Origin: an uncultured Verrucomicrobiota bacterium | GTDB lineage: Bacteria; Verrucomicrobiota; Verrucomicrobiae; Opitutales; Opitutaceae | DNA: 23,454 nucleotides | Direction: 5' to 3' | Assembly: GCA_946482165.1 (NCBI GenBank) | Contig: CAMLQS010000034.1 | Coordinates: 1 to 23,454 of the forward strand | Shown: one piece after another, positions 1 to 6,753 of the stretch | Layout of the letters: the number at the start of each line of letters is the position of its first letter | Numbering within the stretch: the stretch's first letter is position 1 | Translations under genes and position numbers: made by a program | The notes under the pieces: model-generated | What the model saw: only the letters and a program-made list of their open reading frames with translations | What the model was told of the DNA's origin: nothing | Database searches by the model: none

Positions 1-831
1 CGGGTCGGAAATCGCTCCGATCAGCTCTTCCGCTTCCTCGGGATTCTTTTCCGACTGCCATCCGATCACGCGGGCGAGAAGCCGGTCGCGCTCGGACGAG
101 GGCGGCAGCGCGCGGACCCAATCGGCGACTTCCCTCCGAGCTTCGGAGAACCATGGGTAGAGGACGAGGCCGGCGATCTCGGACTCGCCGGACCGATCAA
201 TCTCGCGCGCCCATCCTGCGGCGGCGGCGGGATCGTCCCGCGCCCAGCTCGTGGCCACGCCTTCGAGAGCGAACCGGCGGGCTTCGCCGGCGGGCACCCA
301 GGCGCGGGCGCAGTCGCCGGCAAGACGCGGATCGTAGTCGGCAAGGCCGAGCAGGGCGCGGGCGAGCAGGCGATCACGCAGGGCTCCGGCGGGACGCTCA
401 CGCAATCCGGCGCAGGCCGCCAGCGGATCGCCTTTGCTCCACGCGAGGATCGTGGCGTCCACCAAGTCCGAGAGGTGCGACAAGTCTTCCCGTGTCTCGA
501 GCCAGGCGAGGGCGGCGGCGGGGTCCGTCTCGAGCCAGCGTCCGAGCGCGGTTTGAAAGGCGCGCTCGTCGCCGGGCTCCGGCGTCATCGGGGACATACC
601 GCCGTCCGGATCCGCATCTCGCGAGGGCGTGCGCGGCGAGAGAGGCGAGGACGCGAAGACGAGGGGCGACGACCGACCTTCCGGCGGGAGGCGGGACGAA
701 ATTTTCGCCGCCTCCGGTCCGGGCGCGGGGAGAAGTGCGAGGCCGGTCGCGATGGCGGCGACCGTCATCGCCGCGAGGAGAAAAGCCCGCGAGGGGCGCC
801 GCGGCGGGATGCGCCGCGGCGCGATGCGCAT
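1..831 (-). CDS. Secreted or membrane-anchored DPxxAxxW-repeat protein (partial, C-terminus off window)
   Basis: An uninterrupted frame of 277 codons runs from an ATG at 831 to the window edge with no stop, so the protein is truncated by the window. The N-terminus is Arg/Pro-rich, followed by a hydrophobic stretch at about residues 17-35 (AFLLAAMTVAAIATGLALL) that looks like a signal peptide or anchor. After a Pro/Ser-rich linker, from about residue 95, short units recur with the pattern D-P-x-x-A-x-x-W (ETDPAAALAWLE, KGDPLAACAG, YDPRLAGDCARAW, RDDPAAAAGWAREI, KNPEEAEELIGAI). This suggests an alpha-solenoid of about 30-residue helical repeats; such repeats are familiar in Verrucomicrobiota proteins of unknown function. 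The start codon shares one base with the stop of the upstream lyase (TGATG), so translation is probably coupled and the two products probably act together outside the cytoplasm. No catalytic motif is seen and the function is unknown. Confidence 0.72.
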   Translation of the reverse strand, partial: MRIAPRRIPPRRPSRAFLLAAMTVAAIATGLALLPAPGPEAAKISSRLPPEGRSSPLVFASSPLSPRTPSRDADPDGGMSPMTPEPGDERAFQTALGRWLETDPAAALAWLETREDLSHLSDLVDATILAWSKGDPLAACAGLRERPAGALRDRLLARALLGLADYDPRLAGDCARAWVPAGEARRFALEGVATSWARDDPAAAAGWAREIDRSGESEIAGLVLYPWFSEARREVADWVRALPPSSERDRLLARVIGWQSEKNPEEAEELIGAISDP

Positions 832-1664
832 CACTGGTTGCACTGGCTCCAGGCGGTTGCCGGGTTGCCGCTGATGTGCACGACATTGTCGTAATAAAGG
901 ACTCTGCTCTCGCCGACGGTGTAGTTGTCGGTGTCCCAGCAATACATGCCGAGCTTCAGCCGGATCATGTTGTCCAAACCGGAGCCGAACAGGCCGTAGT
1001 CGCCATCCGAGCGCAGGGTATCGCCGGTCCATTCGCCGGCGGCGAAGTTGATGTTGGTCTTGCTGTAGGTCGGGCTGCCTTGGGCGGCGCCGTTCCACCA
1101 TACGTCGAGGCGGCCCGCGCCTTGGCTGGAGACGACGAAACGGCAGACGAGGCGGACCCAGGTTTCGCGCGGGATCGAGGCGGCGATGCGCGCCTGCACG
1201 GGGGTGACGCATCCGGTGCGGTGCTCGATCCAGAGTTCGTTGTTCTTCAGCTCGAACATCGCGGCCCAGGAACTGCAGCCTCCCTCGGCGAAGATCTGTC
1301 CGATGGTGGTGGTCTTGTTGTAGGGAAAGCCGCTGGAGGGCACGAAGATCTTAAAGGCATACCAGCCTTCCTTGTAGATGTTCAGGTCGCTGCAGGCCTC
1401 GACTCCCTTGGTCATGCGCGTGCCGTCGTAGCCGGTCTGCGTCCAGTAGAGCTTGGCGCACTTGGCGCCGTTCTTGGTGAAGGGCTGGACGTAGTTGGGG
1501 CTCTTGGTGGTGCAGACCGAGAACGGGGTGATGTTGCCGTCCTCGAAGTCGGTGGATTTCTGGGTGGAGGTGTTCACGTCTCCGGCGCGAAGGGCGGCGG
1601 GGAGCAGTAGGGCGGCGGCGAGGGCCAGGGCGGCGCGGGTGGGGTGGTTCAGGCGTGGGGTCAT
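831..1664 (-). CDS. Secreted polysaccharide-lyase-like protein (heparin-lyase-I / PL20-type jelly roll)
   Basis: This is a 277-residue protein with a clear signal peptide: Arg early, a hydrophobic core at about 11-24, and likely cleavage after ALRA (residue 27). The mature part reads as a concanavalin-A-like beta-jelly roll. It opens with a DFEDG motif and has the 'G-W-Y-A-F-K-I-F-V-P' strand, 'GQIFAEGGCSSWAAMFEL', 'ETWVRLVCRFVVSS' and a closing 'RVLYYDNVVHI' strand. This layout is typical of the polysaccharide lyase family with heparin lyase I (Pfam Polysacc_lyase) and of PL20 glucuronan lyases, which cut uronic-acid polymers by beta-elimination. Family assignment is from memory of the pattern and the substrate is not proven. 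Several Cys suggest disulfides, consistent with export. It is divergent from the LacI gene at 1963 with palindromic operator candidates between them, and coupled to the next minus-strand gene. No strong ribosome-binding site precedes the ATG. Confidence 0.7.
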   Translation of the reverse strand: MTPRLNHPTRAALALAAALLLPAALRAGDVNTSTQKSTDFEDGNITPFSVCTTKSPNYVQPFTKNGAKCAKLYWTQTGYDGTRMTKGVEACSDLNIYKEGWYAFKIFVPSSGFPYNKTTTIGQIFAEGGCSSWAAMFELKNNELWIEHRTGCVTPVQARIAASIPRETWVRLVCRFVVSSQGAGRLDVWWNGAAQGSPTYSKTNINFAAGEWTGDTLRSDGDYGLFGSGLDNMIRLKLGMYCWDTDNYTVGESRVLYYDNVVHISGNPATAWSQCNQ

Positions 1665-1795
1665 GTTTTTGGGTGCTTATGTTTTCGCTCGGGTGTTCCG
1701 AGAAAGCGGGGTGGATCGCGGCGCGGGGCGGCGGGGGTTGCGCGACGTCGCGTAAAAGACGCGGGCGGAGCGGCGCGGGCAAGGGCGGGGCGGGA

Positions 1796-1838
1796 GCAAC
1801 CGGTTGCGAAACGCGGGGAGTTTCACGCACCCGGTTGC
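1796..1838. promoter_or_regulatory. Paired LacI-family operator candidates
   Basis: The perfect 12-bp palindrome GCAACCGGTTGC lies at 1796-1807, and a near copy, GCACCCGGTTGC (11 of 12 identical), at 1827-1838. The centres are 31 bp apart, about three helical turns, so bound dimers would face the same side. The central CG and dyad form match the operator style of LacI/PurR-family regulators. The pair sits mid-way between the divergent lyase (start 1664) and LacI (start 1963). A further perfect palindrome, CGCGACGTCGCG, lies at 1741-1752. Binding by the adjacent LacI protein is inference. Confidence 0.55.
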
Positions 1839-1962
1839 ACGCGCCTCGCGTTTTCATCCGAAGGCATATCCGCTAGGTCACTTCGCCGACTCGTCCCGTT
1901 TCACGCCCGGGCCCGGTCGACGCGATGCCCCCGCCGCGACGAGTTCCCGCCACGTTTTCCCC

Positions 1963-3054
1963 GTGCCCCATTCCGACTTCTCTCCCGGCCCCGATGTCAC
2001 GCTACGCGATCTGGCGGCGCGACTGGGGGTGAGCCACTCGACCGTCTCGCGCGCCTTGCGCGGCAACCCGGCGATCTCCGCCGCCACGCGCGGTCGCGTG
2101 CAGGCATTGGCGCGCGAACTCGGGTATAGGCCCAATTTCATGGCGGCGGGACTGGGCGGGCGCCGGCATGGCGGACACGCGCCCGGCACGCTCGGCGTGC
2201 TGGCGTGGATCAACGCGTGGCCGGAGCCGGGGCGGCTGCGCTCGTTCCGGGAGTTCGACGCGTATTGGCGCGGCGCGGAGGCGGCGGCCGCGCGCCTCGG
2301 GTATCGGCTGGAGGAGTTTCGCGTTCCGGGCGGATCGCGCCCGATGGGGCGTTTGCACGGCATCCTGGCGGCGCGGGGCATCGTGGGCGTCCTGATTCCG
2401 CCTCAACGAGGGGAGTTGCCCGCGGGCTGGCCGGAGTTTCCGTGGGCGAGATTCTGCGTCGTGCGCTTCGGCTATTCGGTGCCGGTTCCGCCTGCGAACG
2501 TCGTCGCGGACAACCATCTGACCAGCGGAATGCGCGCCTACGAAGCCCTGCGCCGGCTTGGCTATCGGCGAATCGGCTTCGTGTCGGGCGTCGAGGCGAC
2601 GACACGGTTCCGAGCGGGGTTTTTGCTCAAGCAAACCGACGACGAGGACGCGGTGGAGCGGCTCCCGATCCTGCGGCTGCCCGTGCCCGGAGGCGTCGCT
2701 TGCCGGAGGTCCGAGGTTCTGGGCCGATGGATGGAACAATGGACGCCCGACGTCATCCTGAGCGACATCCCGGAGATGCGCGCTTTGCTGGAGCGGCGGG
2801 GACTGCGCGTCCCGAGGGATATCGGCCTGGCCGGCTTCAGCGTGCTGGACGGCAAGGTCGACTCCGGCATCGACCAAAATTCGGAGGAGATCGGGCGGGT
2901 GGCGATCGAGGCGCTGACAGCGTTGTTGAACCGCAACCAGCTCGGCATCCCGCCGATCACGCGGGAGATTCTGGTGGAGAGCACCTGGCGAAAGGGCGGC
3001 AGCGTCGGCCGGTGTCGGGACTCGGCGGAGGACGACAGCGTTCCCGCGCCTTAG
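1963..3054 (+). CDS. LacI-family transcriptional regulator (LacI-1)
   Basis: The frame is open from 1804, but I place the start at the GTG at 1963. It lies just before the DNA-binding domain, gives 363 residues (LacI family usually about 330-360), and avoids an unlikely 53-residue Pro/Arg-rich extension. No ATG is suitably placed and the site is uncertain. The N-terminal helix-turn-helix is clear: VTLRDLAARLGVSHSTVSRAL at about 12-32, followed by 'ARELGYRPNF' leading into the hinge. The rest is a periplasmic-binding-protein-like effector domain (GIVGVLIPP, GYRRIGFVSG, DVILSD, GLAGFSVLD, 'DQNSEEIGRVAIEAL'). It is clearly paralogous to the regulator at 11324, sharing 'LRSxREFDxYWxGAxxAAxRLGYxLEEFR'. 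It probably controls the divergent lyase operon and itself, with a sugar effector. Its TAG stop lies inside the duplicated CTTAG of the adjacent palindromic element. Confidence 0.9.
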   Translation: MPHSDFSPGPDVTLRDLAARLGVSHSTVSRALRGNPAISAATRGRVQALARELGYRPNFMAAGLGGRRHGGHAPGTLGVLAWINAWPEPGRLRSFREFDAYWRGAEAAAARLGYRLEEFRVPGGSRPMGRLHGILAARGIVGVLIPPQRGELPAGWPEFPWARFCVVRFGYSVPVPPANVVADNHLTSGMRAYEALRRLGYRRIGFVSGVEATTRFRAGFLLKQTDDEDAVERLPILRLPVPGGVACRRSEVLGRWMEQWTPDVILSDIPEMRALLERRGLRVPRDIGLAGFSVLDGKVDSGIDQNSEEIGRVAIEALTALLNRNQLGIPPITREILVESTWRKGGSVGRCRDSAEDDSVPAP

Positions 3055-3221
3055 CCGGGATCGTGCAGTAGATCGGGTCGTATCGAAGTGATCTGACGGC
3101 GCATTTCAGTGGCTCTCTCCCGGCGCAATATCCTCCGGATATTCCTTGGTCGTTCGCCTCTGAAATGCGCTCGCCATCCCACCTCGCTACTCCGCCGCTC
3201 TACTGCACGATCCCGGCTTAG
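3050..3221. mobile_element. MITE-like palindromic element A with 18-bp inverted ends and CTTAG duplication
   Basis: Terminal inverted repeats of 18 bp are perfect (CCGGGATCGTGCAGTAGA at 3055-3072 against 3199-3216). They are flanked by CTTAG at 3050-3054 and again at 3217-3221, which looks like a target-site duplication; 3-bp TTA would fit equally. Inside, 3099-3113 pairs with 3156-3170 (14 of 15), and a perfect 7-bp stem AATATCC/GGATATT with a 3-base loop sits at the exact centre (3127-3143). The whole 162 bp can therefore fold as one long imperfect hairpin. There is no coding capacity, so if mobile it needs a transposase from elsewhere. It lies between convergent genes, and its two CTTAG copies provide the stop codons of both. 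As transcript it could also act as a bidirectional terminator. Mobility is inferred from structure only. Confidence 0.65.
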
Positions 3222-5614
3222 TGGGCCTTGAAAACGATCTTCGGCTCGGTGTCGAAGCCGGCGGCCGCGGTCGCGCGCACGAGGCGCAGCCCGTAGATGG
3301 CGCCGGCCACGTCCCCGGGACGGGCGGCGACGCGCAGCGTGATCTTTTCCTTGCCGCGCGTCAGATCCGGCGGGATCGCGATCACGCGGTCGAAGAAATC
3401 GCCGGGACGGTTGGCGAGCAGGCGTTGTTCGCCGAGCGGGTGGTCGTCGACGAAGACATCGAAAGTCCGCTCGTGCCAGACTCCGCCCCAGCAGGTGAGG
3501 ACGAGGGCGAGCGGGTCATCGGAGGCGCGCGTGCGCAGCATGTAGGAGAACCAGCCGCCGTCGCGGGCGAGGCGGCCCTTGCGACCGGAGAACTCCTCGA
3601 TCTCGGAGTCTTTGTCGGCGAAGGCGTGGTCGACCTCGGGTTGCTGATAGCCCGGGGTGACGTGGTCGAGCGTGGCGGCGTCGAGGAGGCGACGGGTTTC
3701 GGTCTCGGCGCGCAGATCGCCTTCGCGTCGTGTCCATTCGTCGGCGGAGAGGAGGGGGAAGTAGACGGCGTATTGCTCCTCGTAGACGCGATAGAGAGGC
3801 ACGAAGACGAGGTCGGAGGGCCGGAGCACGCCGTGGCTCGCGAACTCGGAGGGGGCGCCCCCGGTCGGGCGCAGGCCGGCGAGCGCGGACTCGACGGATG
3901 GCGCGACGAGCACGGGTGGAAAGGCGTCGGTTTTTCCCCGCGCGGCGAGGTGTTCGGAGAAGCGTTGTTTCGCGGGATTTTCGATTCCGGGCACATCCGG
4001 AACGACGGCGGCTAGGAGCACGGGTCCGTGGAGCAACGCGATGGTTTTTCCGTCCGAATGCGGAAGCGGCTCGGCGCGGAGGCGCATGGGCAGTCTCAGC
4101 TCGAGCATGTCGCCGTCGCGCCATTCGCGCTCGACCCCGAGGTAGGAGGACGGCGCGGAGCGAACAGGCAGGGTTTCCCCGTTGATCGCGAGGGTCGGCA
4201 TCTCGCACCAAGCGGGGTAGCGTAGCTTCAGGGTGAAGCGGGCGGGGCGGAGGCAGGAGACGGCGATGCGCACCGTTTCCTCTTCGGGAAAACGGGTGTG
4301 CAATTCGAGGCGGACGCCGCGTTCCCGCCATTCGAGGGCGGCGGCGAAGTAGAGGTTTAGCCAGAGCGTGTCCCCGTTCCGGTAGGCGATGTGTTCGGCG
4401 TAGCGCGCCGGGTTCTCGAGGCCGGTGCCCACGCAGCACCACCACGAATCGTAGGGCGTGGAGAATACCTTCACGCCGACGGAGCCGAGTCCGAGAAAGT
4501 ATCCGAACTCGCCGGGTGCGCGGCCTATGTTCGCGGCGAGGTGGTTGATGAGCGCGCGCTCGACGAAATCCATGTGCGCGGCGTCGGGCTCCCAGGCGAA
4601 GAGGTGTCCGGTGAGTTTGAGAAGGTTGTAGGTGTTGCAGGTCTCGCAGGTGTTGGGCGTGAGGCGCCGAGGGAATTGGTCGAGGGGAAAGAAGTGCTCG
4701 CTCTCGCCGTGGCCGCCGGTGGCGTAGGAGCGGTTCCGGACGACGTGGCGCCAAAAGGAGGAGGAGGCGCGGCGGTATTCAGGCCGGCCGGTGAGTTCGT
4801 ATTCGCGGGCGAGGCCGATGACCTTGGGGATTTGGGTGTTGCCGTGGAGGCCGTCCAGACGGTCCTCGCCGCGAAACATCGGCGCGAGGACTTGATCGTG
4901 GTGGAAGGCGCGGGCGGCGAGATCCAGGTAACGTATGTCGCCGGTGTCGGCGGCGAGGTCGGCGAGGGCCTCGTTCATGCCGCCGTGCTCGCAGCGGAGC
5001 ATGTCCTGAATTCGCGCGGGGGAGAGCGCGGCCAGGGTTTCGTCCAGCCAGTCGGCCACGCCGCGGGCGACGGCGAGCGCCTTGGCGCAACCGGCGAGGC
5101 GAAAGGCGTCGCGCAGGCCGGCGAGAAGCTTGTGCAGCGTATAGAAGGGCACCCAGACGCCGTTCAGCGAAAAGGGAGTGGCTTCGACGCGACCGGCGCG
5201 GAGGGCGGCGAAAGCGGTCTTGTCGACGGGCAGGACATAGCCGTCGGCGTTGGCGGCCTGGCAGGCGGCGAGTTCGGCGACGACATGGTCGACGCGAGGG
5301 CGTATCCATTCGGCCCCGACGGAGGCGTGAAGATGGGCGAGCGCGGAAAGGTAGTGGCCGAGCGAGTGCCCCGAGATGTCGCGGGATTCCCAGCCGCCGT
5401 AGCGTTCGGCGCGAGGGGCGAGGGCGGCCTGCTGGCGATAGGGCGCGAGCAGTCGGTCGGGATCGATCGCCTCAAGATGGCGGGCGTGGGTATCCTGGCG
5501 TTCCTTCAGCGGGCCGTCGAGCAGGCGCATGGACGAGAGCGGAAGCGGACCGACGACGGCGGCGAGGCGGGAGGGGGACGGGACGGGGCCGGCCGAGGCG
5601 AAACAGACGGACAT
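3218..5614 (-). CDS. GH127 (DUF1680) beta-L-arabinofuranosidase-like glycoside hydrolase
   Basis: The protein has 798 residues from the ATG at 5614. A longer frame begins at 5698, but those codons lie in the palindromic element and the terminator, so I reject them. The N-terminus carries 'PLPLSSMRLLDGPLKERQD', typical of GH127, followed by an (alpha/alpha)6-barrel region with 'GGWESRDISGHSLGHYLSA'. Catalytic residues known for HypBA1 of Bifidobacterium longum can be matched: an acid/base Glu in GGHGESEHFF (304 or 306), E324 and C326 in NTCETCN, and C393-C394 in WWCCVGTG, where the paired Cys bind zinc and one is the nucleophile. A beta-sandwich region and a C-terminal 'WHERTFDVFVDD' domain complete the family architecture. 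It should release L-arabinose or a related sugar from glycan side chains. No signal peptide is evident, so it probably acts in the cytoplasm on imported oligosaccharides. Exact substrate unknown. Confidence 0.9.
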   Translation of the reverse strand: MSVCFASAGPVPSPSRLAAVVGPLPLSSMRLLDGPLKERQDTHARHLEAIDPDRLLAPYRQQAALAPRAERYGGWESRDISGHSLGHYLSALAHLHASVGAEWIRPRVDHVVAELAACQAANADGYVLPVDKTAFAALRAGRVEATPFSLNGVWVPFYTLHKLLAGLRDAFRLAGCAKALAVARGVADWLDETLAALSPARIQDMLRCEHGGMNEALADLAADTGDIRYLDLAARAFHHDQVLAPMFRGEDRLDGLHGNTQIPKVIGLAREYELTGRPEYRRASSSFWRHVVRNRSYATGGHGESEHFFPLDQFPRRLTPNTCETCNTYNLLKLTGHLFAWEPDAAHMDFVERALINHLAANIGRAPGEFGYFLGLGSVGVKVFSTPYDSWWCCVGTGLENPARYAEHIAYRNGDTLWLNLYFAAALEWRERGVRLELHTRFPEEETVRIAVSCLRPARFTLKLRYPAWCEMPTLAINGETLPVRSAPSSYLGVEREWRDGDMLELRLPMRLRAEPLPHSDGKTIALLHGPVLLAAVVPDVPGIENPAKQRFSEHLAARGKTDAFPPVLVAPSVESALAGLRPTGGAPSEFASHGVLRPSDLVFVPLYRVYEEQYAVYFPLLSADEWTRREGDLRAETETRRLLDAATLDHVTPGYQQPEVDHAFADKDSEIEEFSGRKGRLARDGGWFSYMLRTRASDDPLALVLTCWGGVWHERTFDVFVDDHPLGEQRLLANRPGDFFDRVIAIPPDLTRGKEKITLRVAARPGDVAGAIYGLRLVRATAAAGFDTEPKIVFKAH

Positions 5615-5635
5615 GGGAATGGGGGACGGACGGGC

Positions 5636-5667
5636 AAAAAAGAACGACGGTCCGGGAGGACCGTCGT
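5636..5667 (-). terminator. Rho-independent terminator upstream of GH127
   Basis: A perfect 10-bp stem (ACGACGGTCC / GGACCGTCGT) with a 4-base loop occupies 5644-5667. On the minus strand it is followed by TCTTTTTT (5643-5636), the classical intrinsic terminator form. It would end transcripts coming from the pseudopilin gene and leaves only about 20 bp before the GH127 start, so GH127 is either an attenuated part of the same transcript or has a promoter not obvious here. It abuts palindromic element B directly. Confidence 0.8.
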
Positions 5668-5848
5668 TAGGCCGTGTCTTGTAGACAAACCGGCCCATCG
5701 CTGGCGCTCTACGAGTGAAGCGAGAAAAGGCGCTGGGCCGGCGTTGCCCTCGGCGGCACGGGCCGCTGGCCCGCCTCCGCCTCGGGCGCCTCGGCCGAGC
5801 ACCCCTTCTCGCTCACGCTGGCCCGGTTTATTTACAAGACACGGCCTA
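5668..5848. mobile_element. MITE-like palindromic element B with 26-bp imperfect inverted ends (TA target)
   Basis: The ends 5668-5693 and 5823-5848 are inverted repeats matching at 24 of 26 positions, beginning TAGGCCGTGTCTTGTA. The interior is also a long imperfect palindrome: around 5712-5740 a segment (GAAGCGAGAAAAGGCGCT) mirrors the right half's complement (GAGCGAGAAGGGGTGCT). A GGGCC-gct-GGCCC hairpin lies at 5760-5772, near the centre. Outermost bases are TA on both sides, which fits insertion at a TA dinucleotide as used by IS630/Tc1-mariner-type transposases. There is no coding capacity. It sits between the pseudopilin stop codon and that gene's terminator, and it creates a spurious upstream ATG for the GH127 frame. 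Family assignment is inference. Confidence 0.62.
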
Positions 5849-5876
5849 GGAAAACGCCGCCGCGGGCGGATGGATG

Positions 5877-6653
5877 TCAGAGGTTGACGCGGTTGTTGAG
5901 GCGCGGGTCGTTCTTTTGGAGCATATCGACGTGGCCGTCGAAGAAGACGGCGAGCCAGCCGGAGCCGTGGACGGGCTGGTCGGGCAAATCGGAATACCAA
6001 CTCGCGTTCTTGATGGTGGAGTCGACTTCGGCGGGCGTGGTTTTGTCGATCTCGATGGCCATCCAGCGGCGGGAGGTGTTGAAGGAGCCGGCGAGGCGGG
6101 AGTAATTCATGCTGCCGATGCCGCCGGCTTTGTTGCCGAAGGGGTAGACGAGGTTGCCGGCGTTGCCCATGATGGTGTTGCCGAGCTCGATGCTGGGAGG
6201 GAAAGATCCGGACGTGCGTTTTGTGGCGAAGGCGGGGCTTTCGAGAACGGGGCAGTAGAGCTTGCCGACTCCGTCGACCGTGACGGCGACGCGGGTGATG
6301 TAGCGTCCGAGTTGTTCGATCGACTGAATGGCGGCGCGAGGCTCGGTGCCGGAGCCCGAGTAGTTCATGTAGGCGTTTTGGCCGGTGCCGAGGGCGAAGG
6401 ACGCGTTTATGCCGCCCGCGTCGGTGCCCTTGACGTAGAGGCCGGGCATCTTGTCGCGGTTGTCGTTGGCGAACGTGGCGGCCGCCACGCCGATCTGGCG
6501 AAGGTTGGAGACCATGGTCGCCTTGGAGGCGGTCTGGCGGACCTTGCTGACCGTGGGGATGATGATGGCGGCGAGAATGCCGATGATCGCGATGACGGTC
6601 AGGAGCTCGATCAGAGTGAAACCGCGACGGATCCGAGATGAGACGAAGGGCAT
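5877..6653 (-). CDS. Type II secretion-like pseudopilin with H-X9-DG C-terminal motif
   Basis: I start the 258-residue protein at the ATG at 6653, just before the prepilin leader. The frame continues open upstream only as high-GC shadow over the hydrolase gene. The leader MPFVSSRIRRG|FTLIELLTVIAIIGILAAIIIP is a canonical type III (class) signal: cleavage between G11 and F12, Glu at +5 (E16), then a hydrophobic helix. The body has 'VSNLRQIGVAAATFANDN', and the C-terminus carries HGSGWLAVFFDG, an exact H-x9-D-G, known from large families of pseudopilin-like proteins in Planctomycetes, Lentisphaerae and Verrucomicrobia. Such genes often sit beside glycan-degradation genes; their function is not established. 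It would be processed by a prepilin peptidase encoded elsewhere. A palindromic operator candidate lies about 65-80 bp upstream, and a terminator follows after element B. Confidence 0.9.
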   Translation of the reverse strand: MPFVSSRIRRGFTLIELLTVIAIIGILAAIIIPTVSKVRQTASKATMVSNLRQIGVAAATFANDNRDKMPGLYVKGTDAGGINASFALGTGQNAYMNYSGSGTEPRAAIQSIEQLGRYITRVAVTVDGVGKLYCPVLESPAFATKRTSGSFPPSIELGNTIMGNAGNLVYPFGNKAGGIGSMNYSRLAGSFNTSRRWMAIEIDKTTPAEVDSTIKNASWYSDLPDQPVHGSGWLAVFFDGHVDMLQKNDPRLNNRVNL

Positions 6654-6715
6654 GAAGGGGCGGGGGTGTATGTTCGAACGGTGGGGGAATGGCGGGAGCT
6701 TGGTAAGCCGGCGGT

Positions 6716-6733
6716 CCGTTAAACTGGTAACGG
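6716..6733. promoter_or_regulatory. Palindromic operator candidate before the pseudopilin gene
   Basis: CCGTTA-aactgg-TAACGG is a perfect 6-bp dyad in the gap between the hydrolase stop and the pseudopilin start. It contains GTTAAACTGGTAAC, sharing 10 of 14 bases and the same spacing with the dyad at 11198-11211 in front of LacI-2. A common regulator is therefore plausible. A weak hairpin after the hydrolase gene is the alternative reading, but no T-run follows. Confidence 0.45.
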
Positions 6734-6753
6734 AGGCCGAGGGTTCGGACGTT

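Noticed and set aside
153..1610. 485-codon plus-strand open frame opposite the lyase and repeat genes
   Set aside because: Low-complexity Arg/Gly/Val composition in the first half and antisense to a protein with a clear signal peptide and fold; a high-GC shadow.
1981..2877. Overlapping minus-strand frames opposite LacI-1
   Set aside because: Arg/Pro/Ala-rich mirror frames of a confidently identified regulator.
5615..5698. Upstream start for GH127 at 5698
   Set aside because: These codons lie in the palindromic element and intrinsic terminator; family similarity begins after 5614.
4391..5887. 498-codon plus-strand open frame opposite GH127
   Set aside because: Gly/Val/Ala-rich translation with no motif, wholly antisense to a strongly supported enzyme and running through palindromic element B.
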